Positions 23,374 to 31,692 of a stretch of 38,086 bases of DNA are shown piece after piece. The notes beneath the pieces are model-generated. The model ran no database searches. It was not told the origin of the DNA and saw only the letters and a program-made list of their open reading frames with translations. Location: NCBI GenBank assembly GCA_030671905.1, contig DAOVHK010000001.1, positions 1 through 38,086 on the forward strand, in the 5' to 3' direction. The position numbers were made by a program, and so were the translations under genes. The DNA is from Clostridia bacterium (GTDB lineage: Bacteria > UBA6262 > WVXT01). How positions within the stretch are numbered: the first letter of the stretch is position 1; each line of letters starts with the position of its first letter.

Positions 23374-24168
23374 ATGAGTCTGACGAGGGCTGTTATACTC
23401 GGGTTAGTTCAGGGTATAACAGAATTTTTGCCTATCTCCAGTAGTGCGCATCTAACATATTTCCAGAAGTATCTAGGGATAGATAAACCGCAACTTTCCT
23501 TTACTGTATTCTTACACTTCGCCACGCTGTTAGCAATCCTTCTCTTCTTTAGAAAAGATTTATGGGAAATATTAAAAGGTTTCCGAAACATAAAGGGGCC
23601 AAAGACCAATCCTTCCACACGAATTCTTTTTCTTCTGGTTATCGGTTCATTGCCTATAGCTATTTTGGGAATACTTCTTAAAGATAAAATAGAACTTATT
23701 TTTTCCAATATTGAATTAGTGAGCTTGTTTCTTATCTTAACCGGAATACTTCTCTACTTTGGTAACCGGATAAGAAACGTTCATAAGGGTGTCCTGGAGA
23801 CAGGAATAGTCGATGCATTGATAATTGGCCTAGCTCAGGCTTTTGCAATTCTGCCGGGTATCTCACGTTCAGGGGTCACTATCATTTTTGCGCTATTTTG
23901 TGGTCTACAACGGAAATGGGCAGTAAAGTACTCCTTTTTCCTTGCTGTGCCGGCAATTTTGGGAGCTACCCTCATTGAACTCCCCAGCGTTTTACCCATG
24001 CTTAACTTCTCCACACTGACTTTCTATATAGCTGGAGCAGTTGCAGCTCTTTTTTCTGGATATTGGTCACTCAGAGTAGTGTTGAGGTTTGTACAAAAAA
24101 GCAGACTTCACTATTTTGCTTATTATTGCGTAACGTTAGGACTTATTGTTCTGTTCCTTCACATTTAG
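23374..24168 (+). CDS. uppP: Undecaprenyl-diphosphatase
   Basis: Integral membrane enzyme (BacA/UppP) that dephosphorylates undecaprenyl diphosphate to the carrier form and gives bacitracin resistance when abundant. The two signature regions are GITEFLPISSSAHL (about 12-27) and ILPGISRSGVTI (about 168-180). About eight hydrophobic helices are visible. ATG 23374 is preferred because GGAAGG lies 6 nt before it; ATG 23368 is also in frame but abuts that site and would be favoured if coupled to the micro-ORF. It complements UppS at 3951. Confidence 0.95.
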   Translation: MSLTRAVILGLVQGITEFLPISSSAHLTYFQKYLGIDKPQLSFTVFLHFATLLAILLFFRKDLWEILKGFRNIKGPKTNPSTRILFLLVIGSLPIAILGILLKDKIELIFSNIELVSLFLILTGILLYFGNRIRNVHKGVLETGIVDALIIGLAQAFAILPGISRSGVTIIFALFCGLQRKWAVKYSFFLAVPAILGATLIELPSVLPMLNFSTLTFYIAGAVAALFSGYWSLRVVLRFVQKSRLHYFAYYCVTLGLIVLFLHI

Positions 24169-24175
24169 AAAAATC

Positions 24176-24204
24176 TTGACTTTGTGAACAAAAAGAAGTA
24201 AACT
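24176..24204 (+). promoter_or_regulatory. Sigma70-type promoter for ftsK
   Basis: TTGACT (24176-24181), a 17-bp spacer and TAAACT (24199-24204) predict a start near 24211, leaving a short leader with AAGGGG before the GTG at 24230. It would begin a ftsK-lolA-rodZ-pgsA transcription unit. Confidence 0.6.
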
Positions 24205-24229
24205 TTCTTCGAGGACAAGGGGTCATAAA

Positions 24230-26290
24230 GTGAAAATAACGAGCAAGACAAAAGAGGAAAAGAACGAAATCGCCGGCATTGCACTCCTTACACTCTCCTT
24301 GCTTATATTGTTGAGTCTGGTCTCCTATCAGCTGGGGCGTTATGTTATGGGCACTTTGGGAAGATATTTGGCTCATTCACTGATAAATGCCTTCGGAGGG
24401 GGAGCATATTTCCTTCCTTGCTCTATTGGCTACTGGGGATGGAAGACTTTTCGAAAGGGAAAGAAAATAAAAGGTATCTGGGTTAAAGTCTCTGGGCTGG
24501 GGTTTTCGCTATTGGCTTTTTGCAGTTTTTTGAACCTCCTGGGAAAGCAGACGAGATTGGGGGGAACAGTAGGTGACTTCGTTTCTGACTCCCTCCTGGT
24601 TCCTGCTTTTGGAGATACTGGTGCTTATCTTATTATATTAACTGTATTTCTCATTTCTATACAATTAGTGACTGAAACATCTATTATTCAACTTCTGCAG
24701 ACCTTAAGAAAGAAGGTTCAGGTAGTTCGAGCTAGATCTCCGGGAAAAAAGCGCCTGATCTCCACCCAAGAGGTAAAACCTGATTCCTATAGGAAAGTCT
24801 CTTCTCAGGTGAAAGTCGAGTCCGTTTCCCCAGTTCCCCCCCTAGGCGCACGTACTTTCGAATTTCCTCCCATAGAGCTCCTTAATGACCCACCGCGAAC
24901 AGATCTTAACCAGAGGGAGGAAGAATTGAAAAACAACGCCGAGGTTTTGGAAAAGACACTCAAGAATTTTAGCATCTCGGCAAAGGTATCCCAGATTCAT
25001 CCAGGACCTGTAATTACGCGTTATGAACTGGAACTGGCTCCAGGAATAAAAGTTAGTAGTGTGAAGAATTTATCTAACGATCTCGCTTTGACGTTACGGA
25101 CACAGAGCATAAGAATATTGGCTCCCATTCCAGGAAAGGCTGCTGTTGGCATAGAAATCCCCAATCAGAGTATGGCATTGGTATATCTAAAAGAACTTCT
25201 CCAATCTCCCGAGTTCAAGAAAAGTGCCTCTCGCCTTTCCCTTGCTTTAGGTAAAACGGTAGCTGGAAAGACATACATTGCTGATTTGAACCAGATGCCC
25301 CATCTCCTGATTGCCGGGGCTACGGGTTCAGGTAAGACGGTATCTATCAATACAATAATCCTGTCCATTCTGTACAAAGCCAGGCCTGATGAGGTTAAAT
25401 TTCTCTTAATTGACCCAAAAATGGTAGAACTGCCGATTTATAATGGCATTCCCTATTTGAAAAGTCCTGTGGTTACAAACGTAAGGCACGCTGTGGCAGC
25501 ATTGAAATGGATTGTTGGCGAAATGGAAAATCGTTATCGAAAGTTCGCTGCTACCGGGACTCGTGATATATTTGAGTACAACCAAAAGTTTAAAGAAGAA
25601 GGAAAAAAAATTCATTTTATAGTTGTTATTATCGATGAACTTGCTGACCTGATGGCTACAGCTCCCACTCAAGTTGAGCAGGTGATAATCCGCTTAGCCC
25701 AAATGTCCAGAGCAGTAGGAATCCATCTTGTGCTGGCCACACAACGGCCTTCTGTAAATGTAATCACGGGCATTATTAAGGCAAATCTTCCGGCGCGCCT
25801 CGCCTTTGAGGTGATTTCTAAGGTAGATTCCCGGACAATTTTGGATATGAACGGAGCGGAAAACCTCTTGGGACGCGGGGATATGCTCTTTCTCGCTCCA
25901 GGAGAGGCAAAACCAATACGCCTGCAAGGAGCATTCATAAGTGGAGAGGAGATAAACAGGGTTGTAACCTTTATTAAACAACAGGGACAGGCGACCTATT
26001 CTCAAGACTTATTCCATTTGACAAAGATCTCAGAAGAGAAAGAAGAAGAGAACCAGGAAATCAGGAAATTATTCAAGCAGGCTCTGAGATTGACCCTGGA
26101 AAGGAGAAAGGCATCCACTTCCCTATTCAAGGGAGCATTACATATTAGCGACGGAAAAGCAACAAATCTTATAAGCTTAATGGAGACCAAAGGGTTCGTT
26201 GGTCCTCAGCAGGGTTCTAAACCTCGCCAGATATTTTTAGATAAAATTGAACAGTTCTGGCAAAAGATAGAGAAGGATGAAGATAACTAA
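24230..26290 (+). CDS. ftsK: DNA translocase FtsK/SpoIIIE
   Basis: Septum-located hexameric motor that clears and aligns chromosome ends at division. Four hydrophobic helices occupy about 14-160, a modest linker follows (about 165-225), then the alpha/beta RecA-like motor. Walker A GATGSGKT is at 363-370 and Walker B VVIIDELADL at about 465-474. The C-terminal gamma winged helix (about 620-686: ASTSLFKGAL...GFVGPQQGSKPRQI) is present; its middle, HISDGKATN, departs from the usual RIGYNRAAR, so DNA recognition may differ. GTG start after AAGGGG. The 3' end overlaps lolA by 14 nt. Confidence 0.96.
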   Translation: MKITSKTKEEKNEIAGIALLTLSLLILLSLVSYQLGRYVMGTLGRYLAHSLINAFGGGAYFLPCSIGYWGWKTFRKGKKIKGIWVKVSGLGFSLLAFCSFLNLLGKQTRLGGTVGDFVSDSLLVPAFGDTGAYLIILTVFLISIQLVTETSIIQLLQTLRKKVQVVRARSPGKKRLISTQEVKPDSYRKVSSQVKVESVSPVPPLGARTFEFPPIELLNDPPRTDLNQREEELKNNAEVLEKTLKNFSISAKVSQIHPGPVITRYELELAPGIKVSSVKNLSNDLALTLRTQSIRILAPIPGKAAVGIEIPNQSMALVYLKELLQSPEFKKSASRLSLALGKTVAGKTYIADLNQMPHLLIAGATGSGKTVSINTIILSILYKARPDEVKFLLIDPKMVELPIYNGIPYLKSPVVTNVRHAVAALKWIVGEMENRYRKFAATGTRDIFEYNQKFKEEGKKIHFIVVIIDELADLMATAPTQVEQVIIRLAQMSRAVGIHLVLATQRPSVNVITGIIKANLPARLAFEVISKVDSRTILDMNGAENLLGRGDMLFLAPGEAKPIRLQGAFISGEEINRVVTFIKQQGQATYSQDLFHLTKISEEKEEENQEIRKLFKQALRLTLERRKASTSLFKGALHISDGKATNLISLMETKGFVGPQQGSKPRQIFLDKIEQFWQKIEKDEDN

Positions 26291-26927
26291 AATAGGTCTG
26301 GTTTTTCTCTCTTTGACTTTTCTGATTTCTAGTGAGGGCTTTTCTCAAAAGGAGACAATTTCCTATATTCTGAAAAAATTGGAGAGGGAAAGGAAGAAGA
26401 TAGAAACGGGGAGTTTCGACTTCAGACAAAAAATACTGATAAGAGCTACTCTGGAAGAAAAACTAATTACAGGTTCAATAAAATTTAAAGTTCCCGATAA
26501 ACTATATGCTGAGTACATTCAACCTTATTCACAAATCATTGTATGTAATGGCAAAAAAGTCTGGTTCTATTTGCCTGACTATAATCAGGTTTCCATCCAG
26601 TCTATTGGTAGATTGGAAGAGTTAATGGGAGTTAATTTAGGTCTCTTCTTTTGGGCAAGTAGGATTGGAGAGTTGGAGAATTATAGAAAAGAGGTAGTAG
26701 AAGAAGGTGAAAACTATAAGATTAAATTGGTTCCAGAAACTGGGAATGGAGTAGAGATAATTCTGACAATTTCTAAACAAGATTGGTTGCCAGTGGAAAC
26801 AGAAGTTAGCGATAGTTATACAGTGGTTTCCACTCGTCTGGAAAACATCATAAAGAATCCTGAAGTAAATAATGAAATTTTTGAGTTTAAAATACCTTTA
26901 GAAGCACAAGTATTCGAATCCCCATAG
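26277..26927 (+). CDS. lolA: LolA-like periplasmic lipoprotein carrier
   Basis: Predicted chaperone that carries lipoproteins across the periplasm to the outer membrane. An N-terminal signal peptide (about 1-23, cut near GFS|Q) and a beta-rich body with DFRQKILIRATLEEKLITGSIKF, PDKLYAEYIQPYSQIIVCNGKKVWFYLPDYNQV match LolA-family features. This is the best evidence that the cell has an outer membrane. It starts within ftsK, right after AGAAGG. No lolB or lolCDE is in the window. Confidence 0.85.
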   Translation: MKITKIGLVFLSLTFLISSEGFSQKETISYILKKLERERKKIETGSFDFRQKILIRATLEEKLITGSIKFKVPDKLYAEYIQPYSQIIVCNGKKVWFYLPDYNQVSIQSIGRLEELMGVNLGLFFWASRIGELENYRKEVVEEGENYKIKLVPETGNGVEIILTISKQDWLPVETEVSDSYTVVSTRLENIIKNPEVNNEIFEFKIPLEAQVFESP

Positions 26928-26969
26928 GCAAGGTTTCGTGAGAAAGAAACTTCGGGCCATTTTTTTCTA

Positions 26970-26985
26970 TCCCGGTGAATCGGGA
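26970..26985. repeat. Short palindrome related to the one before rpsO
   Basis: TCCCG-GTGAAT-CGGGA between lolA and rodZ, like the 20091-20109 palindrome in its CCCGrTGAA(A)TCGGG core. It is preceded by a run of seven T (26960-26966). A short stem GTTTC/GAAAC (26933-26950) lies upstream but too far from the T-run to be a confident terminator. Confidence 0.45.
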
Positions 26986-27005
26986 CAAAACTGGTAGGAA
27001 CAGAA

Positions 27006-27824
27006 ATGGCAGAAAATATTGGTAAACGACTCCAGGAAGCTCGTCGGCGTAAAGAAATTAGCTTACAGCAAGTTTCAGAAGAGACGAAAATAAGCAAGGA
27101 GTACCTGAAAGCCTTGGAAAAAGAAGAATACGGTCTCTTTCCAGCAAAGGTTTATGTAGTCTCATTTATCAGAAGTTATGCTCGCTATCTGGGGCTGGAC
27201 GCTGAAGTGCTTGTCCATATTTATAAGAGAGAGCATTCCGGACGAAAAGACAGAATGGGTCTCAATCCTGAATTTCCTATTGTGGTGAGTCAGGGTGGAG
27301 AAGAGAAATCGAAACTTAAAAGAGGGATTACTGCATTTCGATTTACCAAGAAGGGTCTCATTCCATTTATCTTGGCTACAGGAGTGATTGTGGGGGTGGG
27401 TCTTTTGGTGATTTCTTATCTTTACTCAGCTTTATGGCAACTCTCTCCACAGGTGAAAGCAGGAACAAATATCTCCACTAATATTCCCCAAAATATTTCT
27501 GTGATAGCGGAAATAAATGATAAGACCTGGTTACGAGTAGTTGAGGATGGAGTGGTCTCTTTTGAAGGAATACTGTTTCCTGGTGAAAACAGAAGATGGA
27601 TGGCAGAAAATGGAATGAATGTTCGCATTGGAAACGTAGATGGTGTCAAACTATATGTAAATGGGGAAGAAGTGGATACTATTTCTGGAAATTTAGGACA
27701 GGTTAATGAGTTGGTTTTCACCAGGTTAAATGGAAAAGATTCGATTAAGATGGAACAGAAACGGTTTCTGCGAGTGAAAAAAATGGGACCAGTGGAAAAC
27801 GAATTACAAAAAGAGGAAAGATAA
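27006..27824 (+). CDS. rodZ: RodZ-like HTH membrane protein
   Basis: Cell-shape protein of the RodZ family, a membrane partner of MreB in rod-shaped bacteria. Cytoplasmic Xre-type HTH (about 1-75: GKRLQEARRRKEISLQQVSEETKIS and YLKALEKEEYGLFPAKVYVVSFIRSYARYLGLD), linker, one membrane helix (about 117-140) and an extracytoplasmic beta domain of DUF4115 type (about 170-245: TWLRVVEDG, GENRRW). Its position before pgsA matches the ymfM-pgsA order of Bacillus. No mreB is in the window. Confidence 0.92.
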   Translation: MAENIGKRLQEARRRKEISLQQVSEETKISKEYLKALEKEEYGLFPAKVYVVSFIRSYARYLGLDAEVLVHIYKREHSGRKDRMGLNPEFPIVVSQGGEEKSKLKRGITAFRFTKKGLIPFILATGVIVGVGLLVISYLYSALWQLSPQVKAGTNISTNIPQNISVIAEINDKTWLRVVEDGVVSFEGILFPGENRRWMAENGMNVRIGNVDGVKLYVNGEEVDTISGNLGQVNELVFTRLNGKDSIKMEQKRFLRVKKMGPVENELQKEER

Positions 27825-28463
27825 GTGAATTTAGCCAACAAACTTACTATGGTAAGAATTATTGCCATTCCCTTTTTTTTACTGTTTATGTTTATAGGTA
27901 ATATTTATACCCGGGTAGCAGCTCTTCTAATTTTCATTCTGGCGGCACTCACCGATATGTACGATGGGATTATTGCTCGCCATCGAGAGGAAGTCACTAA
28001 TTTCGGAAAGTTCATAGATCCCCTTGCTGATAAATTGATAGTTTCTGCTGCTTTCATTTCTTTCGTTCAGTTAAGGGAGCTGGCAATACCTGCCTGGATG
28101 GTTATCCTTGTGATCAGTCGCGAATTTATAATAACAGGATTGAGAAGTGTAGCGGCGTCCAGGGGAACAATAATTTCAGCTTCCCTTTCCGGAAAATTTA
28201 AGACGACCTCACAAATGGTAGTCATTATCACTATTCTGCTAATCTTGATTGTCAATGCTGTGTTGAAGAATTATTGCCACACCACTCCTTTGGAATTACA
28301 GGCTTTTCTGGGTTGGAAAAGAGTGCTTGGATATATTTTAGATAGAGCTCCTTACTGGTTGATGCTTGTGGTTACGATTTTGACCGTGATTTCAGGATTT
28401 AATTACATTTTCAAAAATAAACAGCTACTTTTTGAAGAGATAAGCAGTAAAACCACAAGATAA
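27825..28463 (+). CDS. pgsA: CDP-diacylglycerol-glycerol-3-phosphate 3-phosphatidyltransferase
   Basis: Membrane enzyme making phosphatidylglycerophosphate from CDP-diacylglycerol. The CDP-alcohol phosphatidyltransferase signature D-G-x2-A-R-x8-G-x3-D-x3-D reads DGIIARHREEVTNFGKFIDPLADK. Several hydrophobic helices surround it. GTG start immediately after the rodZ stop. With cdsA (4706) and pgpA (next gene) it completes the route to phosphatidylglycerol. Confidence 0.95.
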   Translation: MNLANKLTMVRIIAIPFFLLFMFIGNIYTRVAALLIFILAALTDMYDGIIARHREEVTNFGKFIDPLADKLIVSAAFISFVQLRELAIPAWMVILVISREFIITGLRSVAASRGTIISASLSGKFKTTSQMVVIITILLILIVNAVLKNYCHTTPLELQAFLGWKRVLGYILDRAPYWLMLVVTILTVISGFNYIFKNKQLLFEEISSKTTR

Positions 28464-28516
28464 ACCCAGTTAGCAAAAGATATAACATCTTTACATTATA
28501 GGGTAAGGAAGAAAAG

Positions 28517-28957
28517 ATGAATTGGGTTATTAGATTTTTAGCGACAGGATTTTTTGTTGGCTATTCGCCATTTGCTCCAGGGACAATGGGAACACTGGTA
28601 GCCTTTCTGCTTTATGCTATTTTACCTACAACCATTCCCTTCTACTGGATGCTCATTTTATGCTTAATTATTGGCGGAACCATGATTTCTCACCAGGCAG
28701 AAAATATCATAGGCGAAGTCGATTCTCCTAAAATAGTTATTGATGAGATATGTGGATACTTTATCGCTATGGCCTTTTTGCCCAAAACGCTTGGGTTGAT
28801 GATTGTAGGATTTATTATCTATCGGCTTCTGGATGTAATCAAGGTATATCCGATGAAGAAGTTAGAAATGCTTTCCGGAGGCCTGGGGATAATGCTTGAT
28901 GATGTTTGTGCGGGCATAATAACTAATATTATTTTACACATAATTCACACACTATAA
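28517..28957 (+). CDS. pgpA: Phosphatidylglycerophosphatase A
   Basis: Removes the phosphate from phosphatidylglycerophosphate to give phosphatidylglycerol. The 146-residue PgpA family protein shows SPFAPGTMGTL near the N-terminus, IVIDEICGY in the middle (metal-binding acidic residues) and DVIKVYPMKKLEMLSGGLGIMLDDVCAGI toward the end. Hydrophobic stretches indicate membrane insertion. It occupies the place of cinA in the Bacillus pgsA-cinA-recA order. The 53-nt gap from pgsA contains an A/T-rich hairpin AAAGAT/ATCTTT (28476-28492). Confidence 0.94.
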   Translation: MNWVIRFLATGFFVGYSPFAPGTMGTLVAFLLYAILPTTIPFYWMLILCLIIGGTMISHQAENIIGEVDSPKIVIDEICGYFIAMAFLPKTLGLMIVGFIIYRLLDVIKVYPMKKLEMLSGGLGIMLDDVCAGIITNIILHIIHTL

Positions 28958-28976
28958 GAGAGAAAGGAGGAAAAAA

Positions 28977-29987
28977 ATGGGAAAAGATGAGAAAGTAAAA
29001 GCTTTGGAGGCAGCAGTATCCCAGATTGAAAAACAGTTCGGGAAAGGAACAATAATGAGGTTGGGTAATGGGGCTTATAAGGGGGAAGTGGGAGTGATTC
29101 CCACTGGCGCCCTAGCATTAGACGTAGCTTTAGGGGTGGGGGGAGTGCCTAGAGGAAGAGTGATGGAAATCTTCGGTCCGGAAGGGGGAGGAAAGACCAC
29201 TCTCTCTCTCCAGATAATTGCCAATGCTCAAAGAATGGGAGGGACAGCTGCTTTCGTAGATGCCGAGCACGCCATGGACCCAACCTATGCCGGCAAGTTG
29301 GGAGTGGACATCGAAAACCTCCTGATTTCCCAGCCCGATAACGGCGAGCAGGCTCTGGAGATTACTGAGACTCTGGTTCGTAGCGGAGCTATCGATGTAA
29401 TTGTGATCGATAGCGTAGCTGCTCTGGTGCCCAGGGCAGAAATAGAGGGTCAAATGGGCGACGCGCAGATGGGCTTACAGGCGAGGTTGATGTCCCAGGC
29501 TCTCAGGAAACTTACCTCCTGTATATCTAAATCTAATACCAGTGTAATTTTTATTAATCAAATAAGAGAAAAGATAGGCATAATGTTTGGCAATCCAGAG
29601 ACGACTCCAGGAGGAAGAGCATTGAAGTTCTATTCTTCTGTTAGACTGGACATTCGTCGTATAGGCGCTATTAAGGCGGGAGAGGTGCATATAGGTAACC
29701 GCATAAGAGTTAAGGTCGCCAAAAATAAGGTAGCTCCACCTTTCCGAAAGGCAGAGTTCGACATGATGTATAATGAGGGTATCTCCAGAGAGGGTTCCCT
29801 TTTGGATGTTGCGCTGGAAAATAACCTGATTGATAAGAGTGGAACCTGGTTTTCTTACAAAAGAAACAGAATTGGACAGGGAAGAGAGAATGCCAAGTCT
29901 TACCTGAAAGAAAACCCAGATATCACCCAGGAAATCGATAACATTCTAAGAGAAAAGCTACTTAGCTCGAAAGAAGAAGCTCAATAG
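28977..29987 (+). CDS. recA: Recombinase RecA
   Basis: Filament-forming ATPase for homologous recombination and SOS induction. The core is classical: FVDAEHAMDP, VIVIDSVAALVPRAEIEGQMGD, the QARLMSQALRKL loop and INQIREKIG. The Walker A is GPEGGGKT (67-74), with two glycines where most RecA have Ser-Ser or Ala-Ser. At 336 residues the C-terminal acidic tail is short. A strong AAAGGAGG precedes the ATG. I see no LexA-type operator upstream and no recX downstream, and recA lies 19 nt after pgpA, so it is probably read through from pgsA-pgpA. Confidence 0.98.
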   Translation: MGKDEKVKALEAAVSQIEKQFGKGTIMRLGNGAYKGEVGVIPTGALALDVALGVGGVPRGRVMEIFGPEGGGKTTLSLQIIANAQRMGGTAAFVDAEHAMDPTYAGKLGVDIENLLISQPDNGEQALEITETLVRSGAIDVIVIDSVAALVPRAEIEGQMGDAQMGLQARLMSQALRKLTSCISKSNTSVIFINQIREKIGIMFGNPETTPGGRALKFYSSVRLDIRRIGAIKAGEVHIGNRIRVKVAKNKVAPPFRKAEFDMMYNEGISREGSLLDVALENNLIDKSGTWFSYKRNRIGQGRENAKSYLKENPDITQEIDNILREKLLSSKEEAQ

Positions 29988-29990
29988 AAC

Positions 29991-30605
29991 ATGCTAAAGA
30001 TATTCACAGTTGGCCCCATGGGGGCCAATTGTTATATTCTTTATAATCCTGATAAAAGAGAAGGATTGATTATTGACCCTGGTGCGGAAGGGTCGCATTT
30101 AATTAAATTTATTAAACAAGAAAAAATCTCCATTAACTACATCGTCAATACTCACGGACATCCAGACCATATAGGTGCCAACCGCAAGATCAAAGAGCAT
30201 ACTAATGCTCCAATCTTGATTCATCAATACGACGCTCCTATGCTTGCAAAAAGTGGGAGCGTTCTTTCTTTCATCTTTCCTTTAGAGTCCTCTTCACCTG
30301 TGGCGGACACTTTCATAAAAGACGGAGATTTAATCGAATGCGCGGGAATGAAGCTGAAGGTTCTCCATACTCCCGGACATACGCCGGGAGGAATCTCACT
30401 TTTGATAGATGATTCCATCTTTACTGGCGACACGCTGTTTTCAGGTTCGATTGGCCGAAGCGACTTACCCGGCGGTTCTCCACAGGTACTTTTAAATTCA
30501 ATAAAGAAAATTTTGTCCTTGGATGAAAATTTAATTATATACCCCGGACATGGTCCATCGACCACCGTTAGGCAGGAACTCCACAGTAACCCCTTTATAA
30601 CATGA
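29991..30605 (+). CDS. Metallo-beta-lactamase-fold hydrolase (glyoxalase II-like)
   Basis: A 204-residue single-domain hydrolase. Zinc-binding THGHPDH is at 54-60, HTPGHTPGG and FTGDTLFSGSIGR follow, and YPGHGPST closes the site. This pattern belongs to the glyoxalase II/YcbL-like group that cleaves thioesters, but substrate cannot be read from sequence. It starts 3 nt after recA and overlaps the recombinase gene by 4 nt, so it is likely co-transcribed with both; functional linkage is not obvious. Confidence 0.9.
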   Translation: MLKIFTVGPMGANCYILYNPDKREGLIIDPGAEGSHLIKFIKQEKISINYIVNTHGHPDHIGANRKIKEHTNAPILIHQYDAPMLAKSGSVLSFIFPLESSSPVADTFIKDGDLIECAGMKLKVLHTPGHTPGGISLLIDDSIFTGDTLFSGSIGRSDLPGGSPQVLLNSIKKILSLDENLIIYPGHGPSTTVRQELHSNPFIT

Positions 30606-31501
30606 AAAATTCCGAGCTTCTTGACGAATTTATCAACTACATAGATGCGGAAAAAGGTCTGTCAAAAAATACAAAGTTGGCTTACCACAGAGACCTCTCG
30701 CAGTATCTCGCATATTTGGAAGAGAATCGCAAAATTGCCACTCGCATCACCCATAGCGACCTTATGGAGTTCTTACTGATTAAAAGGAGATATCTATCGC
30801 CTTCCTCGTTAGCTAGGGCAATAACTTCAATTAAGATGTTTCATCGTTTCTTAGTATCAGATAACTATTGTAAAATGGATCCCACTCAGAACTTAGATTC
30901 CCCGCATCTCGGCATGAGACTACCCAATGTGTTGACTTTTGCCGAAGTGGAAGTATTGCTTAACGCTCCTCCTGATATCCCCGCAGGAATCAGAGACAGG
31001 GCAATGATGGAGCTTCTCTATGCCACGGGAATGAGGGTCTCAGAAATTATTAATCTTGAGCTGGAAGACGTTAATCTTAAATTGGGCTATTTACGTTGCC
31101 TTGGCAAACGGAGGAAAGAGCGCATTATTCCCATCGGTTCTGAGGCAATTAAGTTCATAAATATCTATCTGAAAAAGGTAAGGTCTGTCCATAAAGCACT
31201 CTCCAAACCGTCTACACGGCAGCCGAAGAGTCTCTTTTTAAATCCCTCAGGCAGAAAACTTTCTCGTGTAGGATTCTGGAAGATAATTAAGAGATACGCT
31301 ATTCTTTCCGGAATAACTAAAGAGATAACACCACATACATTGAGGCATTCTTTTGCCACCCATCTCTTAGAACGGGGTGCTGATCTGCGTTCAATTCAGG
31401 AGATGTTGGGACATGAAAATATCTCTACCACCCAGATATATACCCACCTAACCCGCGAACGTTTAAAAGACCTCCACAAAAAATTCCATCCTCGGGGTTA
31501 A
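30602..31501 (+). CDS. xerD: Tyrosine recombinase XerC/XerD
   Basis: Site-specific recombinase of the Xer type that resolves chromosome dimers at dif with FtsK's help. SAM-like DNA-binding domain at about 1-95, catalytic domain at about 105-299. Active-site residues are Arg145, a Lys near 170, His245, Arg248, His271 and nucleophile Tyr280. The length of 299 residues and the HTLRHSFATHLLERGADLRSIQEMLGHENISTTQIYTH block fit Xer proteins better than phage integrases. XerC versus XerD cannot be settled, and it may be the sole Xer protein. ftsK lies 4 kb upstream. Confidence 0.93.
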   Translation: MKNSELLDEFINYIDAEKGLSKNTKLAYHRDLSQYLAYLEENRKIATRITHSDLMEFLLIKRRYLSPSSLARAITSIKMFHRFLVSDNYCKMDPTQNLDSPHLGMRLPNVLTFAEVEVLLNAPPDIPAGIRDRAMMELLYATGMRVSEIINLELEDVNLKLGYLRCLGKRRKERIIPIGSEAIKFINIYLKKVRSVHKALSKPSTRQPKSLFLNPSGRKLSRVGFWKIIKRYAILSGITKEITPHTLRHSFATHLLERGADLRSIQEMLGHENISTTQIYTHLTRERLKDLHKKFHPRG

Positions 31502-31614
31502 GGTAGTGTAGTCCTTTATGGGCGTAATCTTTACCGGGGACACGTCCTTGGGCGACCATAAAGGTCGCCCCTACGCGACCAAAACCATTACGGGCATAAA
31601 GCCCTACACTACCT
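31501..31614. repeat. 114-bp MITE-like inverted-repeat element
   Basis: The 28-nt left arm (31501-31528) and right arm (31587-31614) are imperfect inverted repeats beginning AGGTAGTGTAG. Between them lies an 8-bp hairpin GGGCGACC-ATAAA-GGTCGCCC (31550-31570). The inner arm sequence TTTATGGGCGTAAT is shared, reversed, with the element at 15008-15051. It begins on the last base of the xerD stop. There is no coding capacity, so it is a non-autonomous or REP-like element and perhaps works as a transcription boundary. Confidence 0.8.
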
Positions 31615-31633
31615 ATATGAGACAAAATTCGTC

Positions 31634-31662
31634 TTGAAAATACGGGAGAAATGGGTTATAAT
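31634..31662 (+). promoter_or_regulatory. Strong sigma70-type promoter for the moxR operon
   Basis: TTGAAA (31634-31639), a 17-bp spacer and a perfect TATAAT (31657-31662). The predicted start is near 31669, giving a leader of about 24 nt with AAAGGAGG before the moxR ATG. This isolates the MoxR/VWA genes from the recA-xerD unit. Confidence 0.85.
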
Positions 31663-31692
31663 ACTAAAAAATAGTTTTAAAGGAGGAATTTT

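Noticed and set aside
26938..26997. 19-codon GTG frame between lolA and rodZ
   Set aside because: No ribosome site and no coupling to either neighbour; probably chance.
28464..28516. Promoter or SOS box before pgpA-recA
   Set aside because: TATAAC and TACATT hexamers are present, but no suitable -35 partner and no LexA-type dyad could be found.
31501..31614. dif site next to xerD
   Set aside because: The arms are 28 nt apart by 58 nt and do not resemble two 11-bp Xer sites with a 6-8 bp spacer.
31501..31692. tRNA gene or CRISPR array in the longest gap
   Set aside because: The folds are a two-armed inverted repeat with one inner hairpin, not a cloverleaf; there are no regularly spaced direct repeats.
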